A stretch of 45,657 nt of DNA from an uncultured Actinomycetes bacterium (GTDB taxonomy: Bacteria; Actinomycetota; Thermoleophilia; Gaiellales; F1-60-MAGs149): the NCBI GenBank assembly GCA_903847495.1, contig CAINDT010000349.1, forward strand, positions 1-45,657, in the 5' to 3' direction. Made by a program: the position numbers and the translations under genes. Position 1 is the first letter of the stretch. Every line of letters starts with the position of its first letter. This document shows, piece after piece, positions 6,519 to 13,872 of the stretch. The notes beneath the pieces were generated by a model. The model was not told where the DNA came from. It was given only the letters and a program-made list of their open reading frames with translations, and searched no databases.

Positions 6519-6691
6519 TTCGCTTGGCGCTCCATCCGTATTGGATGGCCCATCCTGATGAGGGTGTTGATCGCCACGCGGCATCCCTTCCCGAACTTGT
6601 GCCGGGAGACCACGTCGTCGAGTTCTCCGACCGTCGCGAGGTGGTACAGGATCTCGAGATCCCTCGGCCCCTCGTGTCCCGTCAGCTTCAC
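6476..6691 (-). CDS. small winged-HTH-like protein
   Basis: 71 residues from a GTG (6691) overlapping the stop of the primase gene. GTG 6748 in the same frame would add 19 residues. The core (LEILYHLATVGELDDVVSRH, then GKGCRVAINTLIRMGHPI) looks like the compact helix-turn-helix family common in phages, where the last helix and wing read N-x-L-x-x-x-G-x-x-I. It lies between the primase and a helical protein and overlaps both. Regulatory or DNA-binding role inferred. Confidence 0.55.
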   Translation of the reverse strand: MKLTGHEGPRDLEILYHLATVGELDDVVSRHKFGKGCRVAINTLIRMGHPIRMERQAKWPNPWRYQWIPRL

Positions 6692-7557
6692 CGTGTCGGG
6701 CCATTGGTACTCCTCCGGCTTTCGGAAACGTCGATCAGTTCCCTCCACTCGTCGCTCGATATACCGTGGTTCAAAGCTTCCCTCGCGTCCTTCATCCCCC
6801 TGGGGGGCAGGATCATCTCGACTCGCCGGACCGATCCACGAAGCGTCTGGATCAAACTCTCCGCGCCGGCCACCCCGACCTCGTCCGCGTCCGCGACCAC
6901 GATCACTCGCATGCCAATGCACCATCGCTTGATCTCCTTCTCGCTGCCCCTGCACGATGGGCGACCGATGGCATTGAGCCCGATGTCGAGCATCGCGGCA
7001 ACGTCGGTCGGACCCTCCACGATCCACACTTCCTCATCCAGGCCACGGCGCCTGCCTTCGGGGACGAACAACCCGGCTCGCGATCCCTTGATCGCGAGCT
7101 TGCGACCGTCGGACGTTCGCGTGCGGAACCCGCAGATCTGCTCGCGGTGATTGCGCATCGGGAACGTCCAGAGCCCGTTCCATCCGCAGCCTAGGCGCTC
7201 GAGGGAACGGACCGACAGCCCCAGGTCGAAAGCGAGGATCGCCACGCGGTCGTCGCATCTCGAGGTGAACTTCTCCTGCATCGCCATCGCGCCCTCGAGG
7301 GGCATGACCTCGTCCGGAGGACGCTGGAAGCTCGCTTGCCACTTCGGAACCTCGCCTCCAACCATGTCGTGCAGCCAGCCGGCATCGCCGATCTTCCTGC
7401 CACCCTGCGTCCGTGGGCAGATCGCGAGACCGCGGACGCCGTCGAACAGGCACCATGTGTCGTGCTTGCAGATGGGACACGGCGTCCCCCGGTTGACGCG
7501 AATGCCGTCGAAGCACACTTCTCCAGTGCGCGTGTCGGCGAGAACGAACTGGCTCAT
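6688..7557 (-). CDS. DNA primase with zinc finger and TOPRIM domain
   Basis: 289 residues. An N-terminal zinc ribbon uses C27, C30, C36 and C47 (PCPICKHDTWC, AICPRT). A middle region ends in FRTRTSDGRKLAIKGSR. The TOPRIM domain has the acidic motif EGPTD (181-185) and DADEVG (223-228). This is the phage primase arrangement, making RNA primers at the fork together with a helicase, here probably the SF2 helicase at 10516. The start ATG overlaps the upstream stop. It is shorter than DnaG-like primases because it has no helicase-binding domain. Confidence 0.85.
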   Translation of the reverse strand: MSQFVLADTRTGEVCFDGIRVNRGTPCPICKHDTWCLFDGVRGLAICPRTQGGRKIGDAGWLHDMVGGEVPKWQASFQRPPDEVMPLEGAMAMQEKFTSRCDDRVAILAFDLGLSVRSLERLGCGWNGLWTFPMRNHREQICGFRTRTSDGRKLAIKGSRAGLFVPEGRRRGLDEEVWIVEGPTDVAAMLDIGLNAIGRPSCRGSEKEIKRWCIGMRVIVVADADEVGVAGAESLIQTLRGSVRRVEMILPPRGMKDAREALNHGISSDEWRELIDVSESRRSTNGPTR

Positions 7558-7820
7558 TCGTCCTCCTCGTCGTCGCGGTCGGCGATGACCAGCGGACCGT
7601 TCTTGATGCCTGCGCCGGCGACGTTGAAGTCGACCCACTCGCAGGCTTCCTCGTGCGTCATGCCCTGGCCGACGAACACGTCGACGAGCTTGGCGTACGA
7701 GTAGACAACCTGCCCGGTCGAGTTGGTGCAGTTGGTCACGCCGATGATGGCGTCGTCGCAGCCATCGAACAGGATCGTGTCCTCGCCGAACGAATCGGCA
7801 ATGCGTTCCCTGACCGTCAT
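7554..7820 (-). CDS. conserved small phage protein
   Basis: 88 residues, acidic. The C-terminal stretch EACEWVDFNVAGAGIKNGP followed by LVI matches a pattern seen in many phages (E-F--FN--GA--G---P), a family of unknown function usually found among early genes. ATG 7820 is coupled to the preceding stop (TGATG). The end overlaps the primase start. Confidence 0.75.
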   Translation of the reverse strand: MTVRERIADSFGEDTILFDGCDDAIIGVTNCTNSTGQVVYSYAKLVDVFVGQGMTHEEACEWVDFNVAGAGIKNGPLVIADRDDEEDE

Positions 7821-8068
7821 CACGATTTCTCCATGCGGTTGCAGATGTCGAGAACGCACTGGAGATCCGTCTTGAGCAGTTCGATCTCGGAGAGCACCTG
7901 CCAGTCGGTTCCGATCAAGACCTCGACCGTCATGGTCGGGTGGACGACTTCACCGTGATCGGGAAACTCGAAGCACACGCGGGTGGTCAGCCGTTCCTTC
8001 GACTTGACCACCGACTTCGCCGTGCCTTGCCGGATCGATACGTCGCTGTTGCAAGTGAGAACCATCAT
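7820..8068 (-). CDS. small hypothetical protein
   Basis: 82 residues from ATG 8068, preceded by AGGAGGGAAGC, a strong ribosome site. A second ATG follows immediately. The sequence has a beta-rich N-terminal half (VCFEFPDHGEVVHPTMTVEV) and a helical C terminus. No family recognised. Stop and start codons overlap on both sides. Confidence 0.65.
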   Translation of the reverse strand: MMVLTCNSDVSIRQGTAKSVVKSKERLTTRVCFEFPDHGEVVHPTMTVEVLIGTDWQVLSEIELLKTDLQCVLDICNRMEKS

Positions 8069-8280
8069 GCTTCCCTCCTGATCTTCTTCATCTTGCGCAC
8101 GATGCGGATGCGCTCCTGGTAGTCGCAGTACTCCTCTGCCCATCTGATGGCCCTGCCCTCCATCGCGCACGACGGGTTGACCCGGCGCATGATGGAAAGG
8201 AGCCCGCGCCTGACCATGAGGCTGAAGGCCGGTTTGCGCAGCTTGCCCTGCGGCGTGTTGCGTGGTGGATTCCTATTCAC
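8065..8280 (-). CDS. small basic hypothetical protein
   Basis: 71 residues from a GTG (8280) coupled to the previous TGA. It is very basic (about 17 Arg/Lys), with WAEEYCDYQERIRIVRKMKK near the end. It may bind nucleic acid, but there is no clear motif. Confidence 0.6.
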   Translation of the reverse strand: MNRNPPRNTPQGKLRKPAFSLMVRRGLLSIMRRVNPSCAMEGRAIRWAEEYCDYQERIRIVRKMKKIRREA

Positions 8281-8462
8281 TTGCGCACCGCCTTCTTCAT
8301 GTCCTCGAGCGACACCAGCCACTCGATGGGTATCCAGAACGGCCAAGCATCCTCGATCAGCTTGCCTGCCTTCGTGACCGGCTCGCAGAGCACGACCTGC
8401 CTTCCGACAACCTCGCGACTCTCATCCATTGCCCTGACGCGCAGGTAGAAGATGTCATCCAT
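8277..8462 (-). CDS. small hypothetical protein
   Basis: 61 residues from ATG 8462, starting MDDIFYLRVRAMDE. Includes IEDAWPFWIPIEWLVSLED. No family recognised. The ATG overlaps the upstream gene's stop region, so translation is probably coupled. Confidence 0.6.
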   Translation of the reverse strand: MDDIFYLRVRAMDESREVVGRQVVLCEPVTKAGKLIEDAWPFWIPIEWLVSLEDMKKAVRK

Positions 8463-8631
8463 TTGGAGTTCCCGGAGATTGCAATCCGAACAAACTGGTT
8501 GGCATTGATGTGCCTAGTTCCGCGCGCAGCTGGCGTATCTCCTCGATTGCGCGATCGATTTTCCCGTGGACTTCAGCGGGAGGATCATTGAACACGCTGA
8601 TCGACTCGAGTTCTTCGATGATGTCCTTCAC
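8455..8631 (-). CDS. 58-residue hypothetical protein
   Basis: Starts at a GTG (8631) overlapping the TGA of the upstream gene and runs to a TGA at 8455 inside the start of the next gene. The N-terminal 40 residues (VKDIIEELESISVFND, then IDRAIEEIRQLRAELG) look like two helices. The fit between neighbours supports it as a real small gene. Function unknown. Confidence 0.5.
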   Translation of the reverse strand: MKDIIEELESISVFNDPPAEVHGKIDRAIEEIRQLRAELGTSMPTSLFGLQSPGTPNG

Positions 8632-9017
8632 TGCGACTCCCTTGCCTCGAACTCCTGCAACTGGTGCAGCAGACGATTGCAGCGATCGCGCAGCCGCTCG
8701 GCCTCCGCGCAGAACTGCGTAGTGGTCTGATCGCGGGCGCAGCCGCCGGCGCGCAGCCGAGTGACCTCACCGCGCAGCCTAGCGCGGTCGTTGACGAGCC
8801 TTTGCAGAGCGCGGTGAGATTCCATGTCGTTGAACTCGCACCAGTTCAGAAGGCTGTCGAGATGCGCAGCATCGGCGTTGGAAACCCATGAGTCTGCATC
8901 GCTGACCTGACCGAGTTCACGCCGCAGCCGTTCGATCTCGTCGGCGGCTTCGCGGCATAGTTCGCCATGCGGAACGCAAGTGCAATCACGCAGCCGCGCC
9001 ACGATGGCATTGGTCAT
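8628..9017 (-). CDS. coiled-coil hypothetical protein
   Basis: 129 residues from ATG 9017 after AAGGAGGAAAG. It has the ELCREAADEIERLRREL pattern typical of small phage proteins (A-A-D-E-I-E-R-L) and long predicted helices with heptad-like leucines to the end. The next gene upstream shares the AADEIERLRRE motif, so the two are distant paralogues. Confidence 0.7.
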   Translation of the reverse strand: MTNAIVARLRDCTCVPHGELCREAADEIERLRRELGQVSDADSWVSNADAAHLDSLLNWCEFNDMESHRALQRLVNDRARLRGEVTRLRAGGCARDQTTTQFCAEAERLRDRCNRLLHQLQEFEARESQ

Positions 9018-9298
9018 CTTTCCTCCTTGAAGCAGTCCCAGCCAAGCCGTTCCGCAATGCCAGCCGCGCCGCGAGCGCCATTCCATCCGAAAGGATGCCC
9101 CTCCACTTCAAACAACTCTACACACAGCCTTCGTCTCGCCTCGTCGCGTTCACGGCGCAGCCGCTCGATCTCGTCGGCGGCGATGAGGTTGAACGATGTC
9201 AACTCAAATCCCATCTGCGGCATACCGAACGAGTTGAGCCTGCTGGTGGGGCGATAGAAGGATTCGCGGCGCAGCGTGGTCACGATGTCATCGGTCAT
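9014..9298 (-). CDS. hypothetical protein with AADEIERLRRE helix
   Basis: 94 residues from ATG 9298 (upstream GGGAGAGACGACG). It contains LIAADEIERLRRERDEARRR (about 45-64), the same helix as in the protein encoded at 8628-9017, then a C-terminal GHPFGWNGARGAAG region. Its ATGA overlaps the next start. Function unknown. Confidence 0.65.
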   Translation of the reverse strand: MTDDIVTTLRRESFYRPTSRLNSFGMPQMGFELTSFNLIAADEIERLRRERDEARRRLCVELFEVEGHPFGWNGARGAAGIAERLGWDCFKEER

Positions 9299-9416
9299 CG
9301 TCGTCTCTCCCAAGTTCCCGCAAAGTGTTCCATGTGCCGACGAGGTATCCGAACGCAAACAGGACGAATGCCTGAAAGAAACAGAACGCCAGCCACGCGA
9401 TTGGTGTGTCACTCAT
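9288..9416 (-). CDS. 42-residue single-pass membrane protein
   Basis: Begins MSDTPIAWLAFCFFQ and has one hydrophobic segment (about residues 5-29, ending FAFGYLVG) and a charged tail ending RDDDDR. The ATG lies just after the stop of the 30-residue zinc peptide gene, and the 3' end overlaps the next ATG. Function unknown. Confidence 0.5.
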   Translation of the reverse strand: MSDTPIAWLAFCFFQAFVLFAFGYLVGTWNTLRELGRDDDDR

Positions 9417-9501
9417 ATTGAGCCCTCGCGCAGAGGTAGCAGTCGCCGTGAGCGTTGACGTTCTCGTCGTGCTCGCATCCGCAGAGACTGCACTTGTTCA
9501 C
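9409..9501 (-). CDS. 30-residue zinc-ribbon peptide
   Basis: GTG start coupled to the preceding stop (GTGA). Two CxxC pairs, CSLC and CYLC, 17 residues apart with a His between them, form a likely four-Cys zinc site in a peptide of only 30 residues. The tight packing with both neighbours supports translation. Similar mini zinc-ribbons occur in phage early regions; the role is unknown. Confidence 0.5.
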   Translation of the reverse strand: MNKCSLCGCEHDENVNAHGDCYLCARAQYE

Positions 9502-10007
9502 TGGACCCCCACGAGACACGGGACGATCTTGGTGAACCCGAGGTCGCCGACGAGGTTGAGCCCCGGAACATCGCCCGCGTACACCGCGGTCTCGAGAGTC
9601 CACGTCGCCGTGATCTCATCGACGGCGCGGATCTCGCTCGCGAGATCGGAGTGGACCTCGAACACCAGCGTGCCGATGATGTCGTCGTCGACAAGCGTCG
9701 GGTTGGTGGCGCCCGTCAGTGGACCGAGCCACATGAAGTAGCCCGTGCCATCGTCGAGAGGGCTGTTGATGTGGTAGAAGTCCCACGGCTGCGCAGGGAG
9801 CGGCGGGATGCCAGGCACGCCGGCGACCGTGCGACCGACGGTCATGCGCGACAGGTCGCAGTCCACGAGCGTCAATCTCTTCGGATGCCAGGTGAACGCG
9901 ATGTCGGCTGCGTGGACCCAGATGGGATCCTCGGAGCGCAGCACGATGTCGACGGCCACGGTGCGAGTGAAGCAGTCGTAGTTCGGCACGAATGCGATGT
10001 CGATCAC
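9498..10007 (-). CDS. cohesin-like beta-sandwich protein
   Basis: 169 residues from GTG 10007 (GTGA coupling). The pattern of beta strands (VAVDIVLRSED, ADIAFTWHPKRLTLVDCDLS, then DDDIIGTLVFEVHSDL) recalls cohesin or related carbohydrate/adhesion beta-sandwich domains. No signal peptide, dockerin or membrane anchor is visible. It is odd to find it among small early genes between a zinc peptide and replication genes. The assignment is by pattern only and could be wrong. Confidence 0.55.
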   Translation of the reverse strand: MIDIAFVPNYDCFTRTVAVDIVLRSEDPIWVHAADIAFTWHPKRLTLVDCDLSRMTVGRTVAGVPGIPPLPAQPWDFYHINSPLDDGTGYFMWLGPLTGATNPTLVDDDIIGTLVFEVHSDLASEIRAVDEITATWTLETAVYAGDVPGLNLVGDLGFTKIVPCLVGVQ

Positions 10008-10306
10008 TTGTCAACCTCCGTTCCATTCGGTCCCCACTTCTCGATGGCGACCTCGTTGAGCATGCAAAGCGCGGCAGAACCGCAGACGATCTGCTGAAGC
10101 GTGCCGAGTGGATCGATCTCCACATTGAGCATGATCTCCTCCAAGCTGCGACCGGCATTGATCTCCTTCTCGCGGATGATGCGCATCGCGAGATGATGAT
10201 GAGTGTGCTTGTCTAGCTTGCGGATCATGTCCTTCACCTCCGCGATGAACTGATCATTGCGCGCCACCGCCGCTGGGCTCGTTACCCATGTCACCCTGTC
10301 TTGCAT
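10004..10306 (-). CDS. small hypothetical protein
   Basis: 100 residues from ATG 10306, preceded by AGGAGCCACGAA. Mostly helical with a His cluster (KHTHHHLAMRI). No family recognised. The gene overlaps the upstream ribbon-helix-helix-like gene by 53 bp and ends in a GTGA overlap. Confidence 0.65.
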   Translation of the reverse strand: MQDRVTWVTSPAAVARNDQFIAEVKDMIRKLDKHTHHHLAMRIIREKEINAGRSLEEIMLNVEIDPLGTLQQIVCGSAALCMLNEVAIEKWGPNGTEVDK

Positions 10307-10493
10307 TTCGTGGCTCCTTCTGCGCCGCGGGATAGTGCGTGAGGAGCGCAGTGATACCCATGCGGACCACGTCGGTCCTGCTGATCGTCGTCCCGAGTTT
10401 CCTCGAGAAGATCGCGGCTATCCGCTCGATTTCCGCATACGACTCGCGATCGATGGTCACCGCCGTGTGGGTGCGCTTCCGCTTCAATCCCAT
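10254..10493 (-). CDS. ribbon-helix-helix-like small regulator
   Basis: 79 residues from ATG 10493 (upstream AGGAGTCGCC). HTAVTIDRESYAEIERIA, then ISRTDVVRMGITALL fits the ribbon-helix-helix (MetJ/Arc) layout of a strand followed by two helices, with a basic N terminus (MGLKRKRT). A DNA-binding regulator of neighbouring genes is likely; the operator is not identified. Confidence 0.6.
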   Translation of the reverse strand: MGLKRKRTHTAVTIDRESYAEIERIAAIFSRKLGTTISRTDVVRMGITALLTHYPAAQKEPRNARQGDMGNEPSGGGAQ

Positions 10494-10515
10494 TGGCGAC
10501 TCCTATGTCCTGATG

Positions 10516-12192
10516 CTACGAGGGTTGCCGCATACTGTCAAGTACAGCACTCACCTGATCCATGCGGTTTGACTTCACCATGTCGATGACGGTCGACGCC
10601 GCGCGGCGGTCGAGCCGGCTGGGATCGATTCCGTGACGGCGCAGGAAGAACGCCTGCTTGTCGCTCGGCTTCGACATGAGCGCCTCGATGAGCTGCGATG
10701 CCCGACCGGTGTCAAGATCCATCGGAAGCCGCAGGCCGTTGCGCTCGAGCATGGACCGCTGCTTGTCGCTCGCGGGAATGCGGCGCTGCCACGCGGGGAT
10801 CGAGCGCGGCACGATGCCGAGAGCCTCGAACGGGTCGATCTCCTGCGACGTGAACCGGGCGCGACCGACGATGTGCGCGCGCCTCTTGGCCTCGAGCGCC
10901 TTGGCCTCGTCGGCCTCGGCCTTGTCGATCTCGGCGAGCACGTCGATCTCCTCATCGACGGCGTCCTTCTCTGCCTTGCGCGCGTATCGCTTGGCGACCT
11001 TCTCGTCCATGTCGCCGCCGAGGATGTCGCCGGCGTGGACGAGCGTGTGCCGTCCGCAGTTGCCGAGGAAGTCGAGTGCGAGGACGTGTCCCTTGTTGCT
11101 CATCTCGATCGCCGCCCTGCGCTCCGCGGAATCGTCGATGCCGTCGATGGTCCCCGGAAGCGTGCGCGTGCCGCGACCGAGCATCTGGCAGTACAGCGCG
11201 CGCGACTTGGTCGGACGCATCATGGCGATCACCTGCACGCCTCGACCGTCCATCGCGGGGTCGTCCCAGCCCTCGGTGGCGACGGCGACGTTGACTAGGT
11301 ACTGGAGCTTGCCCTCGCCGAACTCGCGGAACACGCGGGCGCGCTGCTCCTCCGGCGTTTTGCCACACACGATCTCCGCCCTGCCGGTCTGCATGCCGGG
11401 GCGGTTGATGATCTCGGCGATGCGCTCGGCGTGATGCACGGTCGCCGCGAACACCAGGGTGCGCCGGTCGCCGACGATGCGCACCATCGGAACCACCATC
11501 TCCTGCAACGACTTCTCGAGCGCCTCCTCGAGGTCGTTCAGCTGGAAGTCGCCGCCGCTCGTGCGCGCGCTCGAGAGATCGAGATGGTCGCAGGTGACGA
11601 AACGCTGCTTGATCGGCACGAGCCATCCGTCGCGGATGCCGTCGGCCACGTCGTACTCGAAGGCGACCGTTTCAAACACCCTGCCGAGCGCCTTGTTGTC
11701 GAGCCTGTCCGGAGTGGCGGTCACGCCGAGCAGGCGCGACTGCGGGTTCTTCATGTAGTGATCGATCACCCGTATGTACGAAGTGCTCACGGCATGGTGG
11801 CACTCGTCGACGACCACCATCCACGGGTGGTCGTTGCGAAAGCGGTGCATGCGGCGGTGCTCGCCGCGCCCTGCGTTCTGCGTCTGGATGCTCGAGACGA
11901 GCACGGGCGACCTGGTGAATCCATCCTCGACGGCGCGGTAGTCGCCCATCTCGATGTCCGGCTTGATGCCGGTCACGGCCTCGACCTTCGCCGCAGCCTG
12001 GTGGATGAGCTCCTCGCGATGCGCCAGAACGATCGCACGCCTCCCCGGCATGCGCAGCCCGAGCTCAATCGCCTTCGCAAAGATGACGGTCTTGCCTAGA
12101 CCAGTCGCCAGAACAGCGACGGTCGACCTGTTGGACGACAGCTTCTCGGCGATCCCCTCGACCGCCTTCTCCTGATAGGGTCTCAATTTCAT
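10516..12192 (-). CDS. SF2 DNA/RNA helicase (DEAD/DEAH type)
   Basis: 558 residues. Motif Q region LRPYQEKAV, Walker A ATGLGKT (29-35), DECH box (129-132), motif III VTATP, and motif VI QMLGRGTR in the second RecA-like domain. The helicase core ends near residue 400. A C-terminal region (about 440-558) with short repeated helices (SDKQRSMLERNGL, SDKQAFFLRRHGI) is probably a nucleic-acid binding extension. Such ATP-driven helicases serve phage replication or recombination. ATG 12192 follows CGGAGCCACCC. Confidence 0.9.
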   Translation of the reverse strand: MKLRPYQEKAVEGIAEKLSSNRSTVAVLATGLGKTVIFAKAIELGLRMPGRRAIVLAHREELIHQAAAKVEAVTGIKPDIEMGDYRAVEDGFTRSPVLVSSIQTQNAGRGEHRRMHRFRNDHPWMVVVDECHHAVSTSYIRVIDHYMKNPQSRLLGVTATPDRLDNKALGRVFETVAFEYDVADGIRDGWLVPIKQRFVTCDHLDLSSARTSGGDFQLNDLEEALEKSLQEMVVPMVRIVGDRRTLVFAATVHHAERIAEIINRPGMQTGRAEIVCGKTPEEQRARVFREFGEGKLQYLVNVAVATEGWDDPAMDGRGVQVIAMMRPTKSRALYCQMLGRGTRTLPGTIDGIDDSAERRAAIEMSNKGHVLALDFLGNCGRHTLVHAGDILGGDMDEKVAKRYARKAEKDAVDEEIDVLAEIDKAEADEAKALEAKRRAHIVGRARFTSQEIDPFEALGIVPRSIPAWQRRIPASDKQRSMLERNGLRLPMDLDTGRASQLIEALMSKPSDKQAFFLRRHGIDPSRLDRRAASTVIDMVKSNRMDQVSAVLDSMRQPS

Positions 12193-12204
12193 GGGTGGCT
12201 CCGT

Positions 12205-12462
12205 TCATGGTTCCCCTGCTACTTCTCTCCAGTGCTCGCGGATCGTCTCGTCCAGCCTGTTCCACTTCTCCTCGAGCCTCGCCACGTCCTCCGGCGTCTC
12301 GCAAGTGACGGCGGAGATCATGCTGACGCTCGCGTCGGTGAAGTCCCTGCACAGACCGACCACGACGAGCCGCTTGACGTAGGCGGTGTTCTCGTCGAAC
12401 GGCAGTCCGCGCGTTTCGCACAGATACCGGTGGATGCGCCCGAGGATCGTCAGTGTCGTCAC
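12205..12462 (-). CDS. small hypothetical protein
   Basis: 85 residues from a GTG (12462) overlapping the upstream stop. Contains TLTILGRIHRYLCETRGLPF and a Cys/Glu-rich C-terminal half (CETPEDVARLEEKWNRLD). Largely helical, no family recognised. Lies directly before the helicase gene with a 12-bp gap. Confidence 0.6.
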   Translation of the reverse strand: MTTLTILGRIHRYLCETRGLPFDENTAYVKRLVVVGLCRDFTDASVSMISAVTCETPEDVARLEEKWNRLDETIREHWREVAGEP

Positions 12463-13193
12463 CTTGATGGCCTGTAGTGGTGGAGGCGGGTACCGTTCAT
12501 CCATCCGGTGTCGAAGCATTTGGCGCACCTCGCTCCAGAGCAGAGCGGGCAGACGCCCGCCGGCCTCGCGGCGTTGACATGGTCGCGGGCATCGCGGATG
12601 TGCTTCTGGAGGCTCGAGCCGCCCGTCAGCATCCACTGCTTCGCGCTGGTCCTCGAGAGCGCGTCGGCAATGTCCGACGCCCTTCGCAGGAGATCCCCGA
12701 GCTCGCGGAACATGGGCTTGACCTCGGTCATGTTCCGCTCGCCGTCGGTGAACTCGTTCCATTCCTCGTTGCCGTCATCGTCGCCGAACACATCGCCGAC
12801 CTCGATGTCGATCTCGCCAATTTCCCGTGCAGTCGGCATCCGCCCCTCGGCGGTCGCGCGCTGCACTGCGATGGTCCAGACCTCGGACCTGCGCGACTCG
12901 TCGGCGATGCGCGCGAGAGCCTCGGCCTGTGCGGCGTTCGCGGGCTTCGGCAGCTCGGCGGGGAGCGAGGCGAGAGCCCCGACTGCCCCGACGAGTTGCC
13001 GACCACGCGAGGCGCTGAACTGCCACCGTTCCTGGCAGTATTCCTCGAACGTCTCGTACTGCGCCCGGTAGAGACGGTTGGACTGGATCTCGGCGAGAGC
13101 CAGCCCTACCTCGACGAACGACCGCATGCCCTTGGAGACGATCTCCTCGAGCCGCTCGAGTCGGTTGATCTCGATCGTGGTCAGTTCGGTCAT
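12459..13193 (-). CDS. KorB/ParB-like helical protein with C-terminal zinc ribbon
   Basis: 244 residues. The N-terminal part (VEVGLALAEIQSNRLY, YETFEEYCQERWQFSASRGRQ) matches a pattern common in phage and plasmid proteins with a helix-turn-helix after F-E-E-Y-C--RW-F-S. The C terminus has CPLCSGARCAKCFDTGW, a CxxC...CxxC zinc ribbon. A DNA-binding role in replication or partition is inferred. The start is uncertain: ATG 13193 has no ribosome site and lies 8 bp from a hairpin with a T-tract. Confidence 0.65.
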   Translation of the reverse strand: MTELTTIEINRLERLEEIVSKGMRSFVEVGLALAEIQSNRLYRAQYETFEEYCQERWQFSASRGRQLVGAVGALASLPAELPKPANAAQAEALARIADESRRSEVWTIAVQRATAEGRMPTAREIGEIDIEVGDVFGDDDGNEEWNEFTDGERNMTEVKPMFRELGDLLRRASDIADALSRTSAKQWMLTGGSSLQKHIRDARDHVNAARPAGVCPLCSGARCAKCFDTGWMNGTRLHHYRPSR

Positions 13194-13200
13194 GGGAGGG

Positions 13201-13232
13201 AAAAACCCAGCCGCGCGACAAGCGCGGTGGGT
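13201..13232 (-). terminator. hairpin terminator or attenuator before the 13193 gene
   Basis: On the minus strand an 11-bp stem with one bulge (ACCCACCGCGC / GCGCGGCTGGGT, five-base loop) is followed by TTTT. It lies just past the end of the RepL-like gene (13246) and immediately before the ATG at 13193, so it may end or attenuate transcription from the RepL-like gene into the helicase block. Confidence 0.6.
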
Positions 13233-13245
13233 CGAGTGGAAAAGA

Positions 13246-13665
13246 TCACGAGGAAAGCTTCAGATTGGTCACGGCCTGCCGGTGGTTCTTGGCAGACCCC
13301 TTCCATCCGAAGTGTGGGTTCAGTCTATACATCTTGATCCCCTGATCAACCCGCCTGGTGATGATGCCAAAGTCAATCAGCCGCTTCAGACTGCGGTTGA
13401 AGTGACTTGCGGCGATGCCGATGTCGCGAGACATCTCCGACTGATTGATGGGGATCCCGTTGTCCCAGTCCATCTTGGCGAGGCAGATCAGCAACACCTT
13501 GAGGTCGGTACCCCGAAGGTCGCTGGCAGCAAGCTGAAGAAGAGCGGTCTGTGCCATCGCAAGCCATCCATTGAATGCATTGTGTCGCTTGGGAGTGATG
13601 AACGCCACGAGCCCGTCCATCACTTCGCCTGTTTCGACATCTACGTTCGCGATCCGTCGCTGCAT
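13246..13665 (-). CDS. RepL-like replication initiator (winged helix)
   Basis: 139 residues. TPKRHNAFNGWLAMAQTA, then a winged helix (about 50-110: TDLKVLLICLAKMDWDN, INQSEMSRDIGIAASHFNRSL, LIDFGIITRR) and the ending YRLNPHFGWKGSAKNH, a layout typical of RepL-type replication proteins of plasmids and phages. ATG 13665 follows AAGGAGGAAGGCTGT. Two palindromes stand right before the ribosome site and five more half-sites upstream, as expected for an initiator or autoregulator and its targets. A plain transcription regulator is the alternative. Confidence 0.7.
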   Translation of the reverse strand: MQRRIANVDVETGEVMDGLVAFITPKRHNAFNGWLAMAQTALLQLAASDLRGTDLKVLLICLAKMDWDNGIPINQSEMSRDIGIAASHFNRSLKRLIDFGIITRRVDQGIKMYRLNPHFGWKGSAKNHRQAVTNLKLSS

Positions 13666-13872
13666 ACAGCCTTCCTCCTTACCACTAATGGTAAGCGAAA
13701 TACCACTAATGGTAAGTCGGGCTATCGCAAATGCCTATTTTTCCGCTGATTCCGAACGTCCCTTCTATATCTTGTAACGCCCTTATCGCGGAAACCTGCC
13801 CGACTACGGCTCATGGAAATCTCGGAAGACTACAGCAGTGTAGTCTGGGGACTACACCATGTAGTCTGGGGA
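13666..13872. other. intergenic control region between RecT and the RepL-like gene
   Basis: The 207 bp hold both dyad families described above. The middle (13717-13827) is AT-richer than the rest of the block, for example around 13725-13785, as expected for an unwinding or promoter region. No open frame of note. It is a candidate replication origin or main regulatory switch for the early genes. Confidence 0.5.
13678..13716. promoter_or_regulatory. pair of palindromic operators, 21-bp period
   Basis: CTTACCACTAATGGTAAG (13678-13695) is a dyad with 7-bp arms. The 16-mer TACCACTAATGGTAAG is repeated exactly at 13680 and 13701, 21 bp apart, which is two turns of the helix. The pair sits directly upstream of the ribosome site of the RepL-like gene, as an autorepressor or initiator site would. 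Confidence 0.75.
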
